The notes beneath the pieces are model-generated. The model was not told the DNA's origin. It saw only the letters and a list, made by a program, of their open reading frames with translations, and did not search any database. From NCBI RefSeq assembly GCF_003063475.1, contig NZ_NESP01000001.1:2170001-2234000 (forward strand): 64,000 nt of DNA, read 5' to 3'. The stretch's first letter is position 1. Every line of letters starts with the position of its first letter. A program made the position numbers and the translations under genes. Positions 61,283-64,000 of the stretch are shown one piece after another. Source of the stretch: Limnohabitans curvus. Lineage in GTDB: Bacteria; Pseudomonadota; Gammaproteobacteria; Burkholderiales; Burkholderiaceae_C.

Positions 61283-63262
61283 ATGGCCGTCGCAAACCTC
61301 AAATCTGATCTTTTAGAAACGCTCAAAAGTGATGCTGAGGTGGCTGCGCTTGACGGTGGCGAGCAGATTTTTTTGACGCCTTACCTGGCACTCGCATGCG
61401 GCTTGCTCTACATGATGGCTTCTGATGGGGAGCTGGAGGCGCAAGAGAGCAGCCAGCTTCAGGCGGTGCTTGGCGGAGACAAGGCGGTACTCAGCTATGC
61501 CTTGCGCTATGTGCAGTCCGTTCCTGTCGAGCAGTTTTTTGCCACCGCCTCTGAAATGTTGAGCGTCAAAGACAAGTGGTGCATCCTGACCAACGTCTGC
61601 GACGCATTGCTGGCTGATGGACACGCGGACCGCGCAGAGCTGGCACTCTTTGCGCAGATGACCAAGGCCTTTGGTGTACACGAGTCGCAGTTTGAGTCGT
61701 ATTTCAAAATACTAGAACTCAAAAACGACAAATCGGTTTTAGGTCGATACGCTGGGGTGAAGGACGATCGGCGGCCAATGACACCTCACTTCGCTTTGGC
61801 GATTGCGCTGCTTTATATGCTGACCTCCGATGGCTCGATTGGGGCTCAAGAGGTAGGGCAATTAGAGGCGGCCATTGGTGAGTTCGATGGCTTGCAAAAC
61901 GTGGCCCTCAAATACGTGCGTTCCGTGAAGTTGAAGCAGTTCTTGGACGAAGCTGCGGCTATGTTGAAGCCTGAGCAAAAAATTTATATTCTGACCAACG
62001 TTTGCGACTCGATGCTGTCGGATGGTGAGGTCGCGAATTTGGAAGACAAGCTCTTCTTGAATATGCTGACCGCATTTGGTTATACAGAAAAAACGTTTGC
62101 ACGCTATTTGCAAGTTCTGGAAACTAAGAATTTCAAACCCTTTGACACCAGCGCATTCAAGAATCGTGTAACCCATGAACGCGTCACTGGTGTGGATGAT
62201 GCGGATGGCGTCTTATTCAAAAATGAATTGGCAGAGGCGGCCAACCAGGGCGTGTGGGTTGGCTCGGCAGCCAATACAGAGATGAGCCAGTTCATCGCGC
62301 GCACCATGGATGACAACATCCAAAGTGTGTCGGATGATTTTGAAAACCAAGGCAATGTGGTCAAAGTCGGGCAGAACGCGACGGACGGTTTGAATCTGCA
62401 AAAAATCGGTGACGGGGACAGTGCAGCGAACCGTCAACGCGCGGGGGAGAGTGACCCCGCTGACAATTTACAAAAAGTAGAGGCGTCCGCATCTGAAGCC
62501 AATCGACAAACCATCGACGGTGCAGTCTCCATCGCAAACCACCAGTTGATTGGCAGTGATGGCACTGGCGTCAATCTGCAAGCGATAGATGTTGATGCGG
62601 ATGGCACGCACCGAGAAGCCATTTCGCCTGAAGTTCGTGCGCAAAACATTCAAGTGGTGGCGGAGGAGGTCAATCACAGGCTTGACCGCTTTGAAGTGGC
62701 CCATTCCCAGTTTTTACAGATCGGGCGGACTCAGAAGTTCACGAATGCATTTGTGCCAATCGAACATGATGCGTCAGATCTCAATCGCCAATTGGTGGAT
62801 GAGTCGTTCGCCAGGATGGGGCTTGGGGGGGCGTTGGTGGACACATCATCTGCAGTCCTGTCTGTGCCCGAGTCCGAGGCTGCGGGAGCGCCGGCGTTAG
62901 CGTCTCAAGACGCTGCTGTGGTCCCTGCAGGTTCGGTAGCCAAAGCCGCGCCACCTTTGCCGCAAAAAGACCCGTCGGCTGCGCGTACCAATCGCAGAAG
63001 CGCCGCCACGAAAGAGCATCGATTCGGGCAGGCGGGCTTGGGTTTGTACCGCGGGCGAGGCTTTGCTTATGTTCAGCTGGCCGTGGCTGCTTTTGCCGTT
63101 GCCTTTGCCGCACCGATTGACATGCGAACAGCGCTGGGGCGTTCGGCTACGGGGCCTTTGATCATGATGCCCACCTTGGTGCCTGGGGCAAACGAGCGTC
63201 GCCACGTGCTGGAGTCTGAGTTGTCTTCTGCACAGGGAGAGGCGCAGGCGATGGCTCGGTGA
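61283..63262 (+). CDS. unknown membrane-anchored protein: two TerB-like domains, 12-residue repeats, C-terminal helix
   Basis: This 659-residue protein has four parts. Residues about 28-150 and 160-285 are duplicated, mostly helical domains (LALACGLLYMMASDGELEAQESSQLQAVL and FALAIALLYMLTSDGSIGAQEVGQLEAAI; both contain ILTNVCD-x-(L/M)L-x-DG). They recall TerB-like domains. Residues 371-466 are eight exact 12-residue units of the form N-x-Q-x9 (NLQKIGDGDSAA, NRQRAGESDPAD, NLQKVEASASEA and so on). A Pro/Ala-rich linker follows. Then comes one hydrophobic helix near 592-612 (GFAYVQLAVAAFAVAFAAPI) and a 47-residue tail. There is no signal peptide, so the TerB part is probably cytoplasmic. It follows the two-component operon and carries two putative regulator sites. 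I assign no function. Confidence 0.8.
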   Translation: MAVANLKSDLLETLKSDAEVAALDGGEQIFLTPYLALACGLLYMMASDGELEAQESSQLQAVLGGDKAVLSYALRYVQSVPVEQFFATASEMLSVKDKWCILTNVCDALLADGHADRAELALFAQMTKAFGVHESQFESYFKILELKNDKSVLGRYAGVKDDRRPMTPHFALAIALLYMLTSDGSIGAQEVGQLEAAIGEFDGLQNVALKYVRSVKLKQFLDEAAAMLKPEQKIYILTNVCDSMLSDGEVANLEDKLFLNMLTAFGYTEKTFARYLQVLETKNFKPFDTSAFKNRVTHERVTGVDDADGVLFKNELAEAANQGVWVGSAANTEMSQFIARTMDDNIQSVSDDFENQGNVVKVGQNATDGLNLQKIGDGDSAANRQRAGESDPADNLQKVEASASEANRQTIDGAVSIANHQLIGSDGTGVNLQAIDVDADGTHREAISPEVRAQNIQVVAEEVNHRLDRFEVAHSQFLQIGRTQKFTNAFVPIEHDASDLNRQLVDESFARMGLGGALVDTSSAVLSVPESEAAGAPALASQDAAVVPAGSVAKAAPPLPQKDPSAARTNRRSAATKEHRFGQAGLGLYRGRGFAYVQLAVAAFAVAFAAPIDMRTALGRSATGPLIMMPTLVPGANERRHVLESELSSAQGEAQAMAR

Positions 63263-63309
63263 GGTGATGCGGGGCACGGTGCAGCGCTGACCGCATAAAC
63301 TCACGGCCT

Positions 63310-64000
63310 ATGTTGATCCTCGGTATCGAATCCTCTTGCGACGAAACAGGTGTGGCGCTGGTCCGTTCAGACGGGCAGGCTTTGCCCACACTGTTGTCGC
63401 ACGCCCTTTACAGCCAAGTGGCCATGCATGTGGCCTATGGCGGCGTGGTACCTGAACTAGCCAGCCGAGACCACATTCGCCGCGTGATTCCGCTGGCACG
63501 CGAGGTCATGGCCGAGGCCCAACGTACGTTGCAAGATGTGGATGTGGTGGCTTACACCCGTGGCCCTGGCTTGGCGGGTGCGTTGCTGGTGGGGGCGGGC
63601 GTGGCCTGCGCTTTAGGTGCCGCCTTGAACAAGCCCGTCTTGGGTGTGCATCACTTAGAGGGCCATTTGCTGTCACCGTTTTTGAGTGAAGACCCGCCCG
63701 AGTTTCCATTCGTGGCCTTGTTGGTGTCTGGTGGCCATACGCAGCTCATGCGCGTGGACGGCGTTGGCCGCTACGAATTGCTAGGCGAAACCATTGATGA
63801 CGCCGCAGGTGAGGCTTTTGACAAGTCAGCCAAGCTGATGGGCTTGGGCTATCCCGGTGGCCCGGCGCTCTCGAAATTGGCCGAGCAGGGTGACCCTGCG
63901 GCTTTCAAGCTGCCGCGCCCCTTGCTGCACAGCGGCAATCTAGATTTTTCGTTCGCAGGCCTGAAAACCGCGGTGATGACCCAGGCCAAAAAGCTGGGTG
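63310..64000 (+). CDS. tsaD: tRNA N6-adenosine threonylcarbamoyltransferase TsaD, 3' end cut by window edge
   Basis: The first 230 residues are of TsaD, which transfers the threonylcarbamoyl group to A37 of ANN-decoding tRNAs. The start [18 protein letters not shown], the metal-binding [11 protein letters not shown] (His-x3-His), [11 protein letters not shown] and [29 protein letters not shown] are all diagnostic. Family length is about 340, so roughly 110 residues lie beyond the window. It starts 47 bp after the TerB-repeat gene; no terminator is seen between them. Confidence 0.96.
   Translation, partial: MLILGIESSCDETGVALVRSDGQALPTLLSHALYSQVAMHVAYGGVVPELASRDHIRRVIPLAREVMAEAQRTLQDVDVVAYTRGPGLAGALLVGAGVACALGAALNKPVLGVHHLEGHLLSPFLSEDPPEFPFVALLVSGGHTQLMRVDGVGRYELLGETIDDAAGEAFDKSAKLMGLGYPGGPALSKLAEQGDPAAFKLPRPLLHSGNLDFSFAGLKTAVMTQAKKLG

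Overview
The window is an ordinary chromosomal stretch of a betaproteobacterium, most likely a member of the Comamonadaceae (a Limnohabitans- or Rhodoferax-like bacterium). This rests on gene content and order (algC-like/waaC/waaA facing pcm-rhodanese-tolC; suhB|trmJ-cysE; a betaproteobacterial proteasome homologue; rpsU-yqeY), moderately high GC, strong NTG/GCG codon use and frequent 4-base stop/start overlaps. The genus is an inference. I see no rRNA, tRNA, CRISPR array, prophage or insertion sequence. No stretch without a gene exceeds 300 bases.

Layout. 1-1300: DMT exporter (cut by the window edge) and ogt. 1385-5102 (+): phosphomannomutase/phosphoglucomutase, waaC and waaA, overlapping genes for LPS inner-core synthesis. 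5099-12574 (-): a tripartite efflux set read as tetR, adaptor, RND pump, pcm, rhodanese, tolC. 12712-15850 (+): msrA, a small anchored protein and a ZnuD-like TonB receptor. 15847-16485 (-): pdxH. 16598-21203 (+): an isoquinoline-oxidoreductase-type molybdenum hydroxylase (two subunits), XdhC, MocA and a HiPIP. 21284-25654: enoyl-CoA hydratase-like protein, 2-hydroxyacid dehydrogenase, rhlE and a low-GC secreted protein. 25827-30448 (+): ettA, an HTH-receiver fusion, an LLM oxidoreductase and a core-only methionine synthase. 30733-35939 (-): bacteriohemerythrin, an LplT-like MFS protein, thiolase, two pseudouridine synthases, ferredoxin and two small unknown proteins, one of only 46 residues. 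36018-41838: a SRAP-family protein with substituted active-site residues, glnS and a MacAB-like ABC exporter. 41872-46057: RNB ribonuclease, uppP, alpha/beta hydrolase and the Anbu proteasome-like protease. 46054-53130: mutS, suhB, trmJ, cysE, a small unknown, mog, darP. 53210-58576: pmbA, yqeY, rpsU, BaiN-type flavoprotein, cobA, ybiB. 58648-64000: a FlaG-like small protein, a two-component system, a 659-residue unknown membrane protein with duplicated TerB-like domains, and the start of tsaD.

The most unusual region is 58648-63262. Four copies of a 16-bp inverted repeat, RTGAC-N6-GTCAY, occur as two pairs. One pair lies between the divergent FlaG-like and response-regulator genes, the other in front of the TerB-repeat gene. 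This ties a sensor kinase, its regulator, a FlaG-like protein and a repeat-containing membrane protein into one candidate undescribed regulon. A second theme is palindromic repeat elements. One family has an outer inverted repeat, an inner stem and two conserved boxes (TGTCCCCCG and TCCTCCTTGAC). It occurs once between convergent genes at 30471-30566 and once inside the mutS reading frame at 47492-47587, where it is translated without breaking the gene. Other palindromic insertions sit in frame in glnS.
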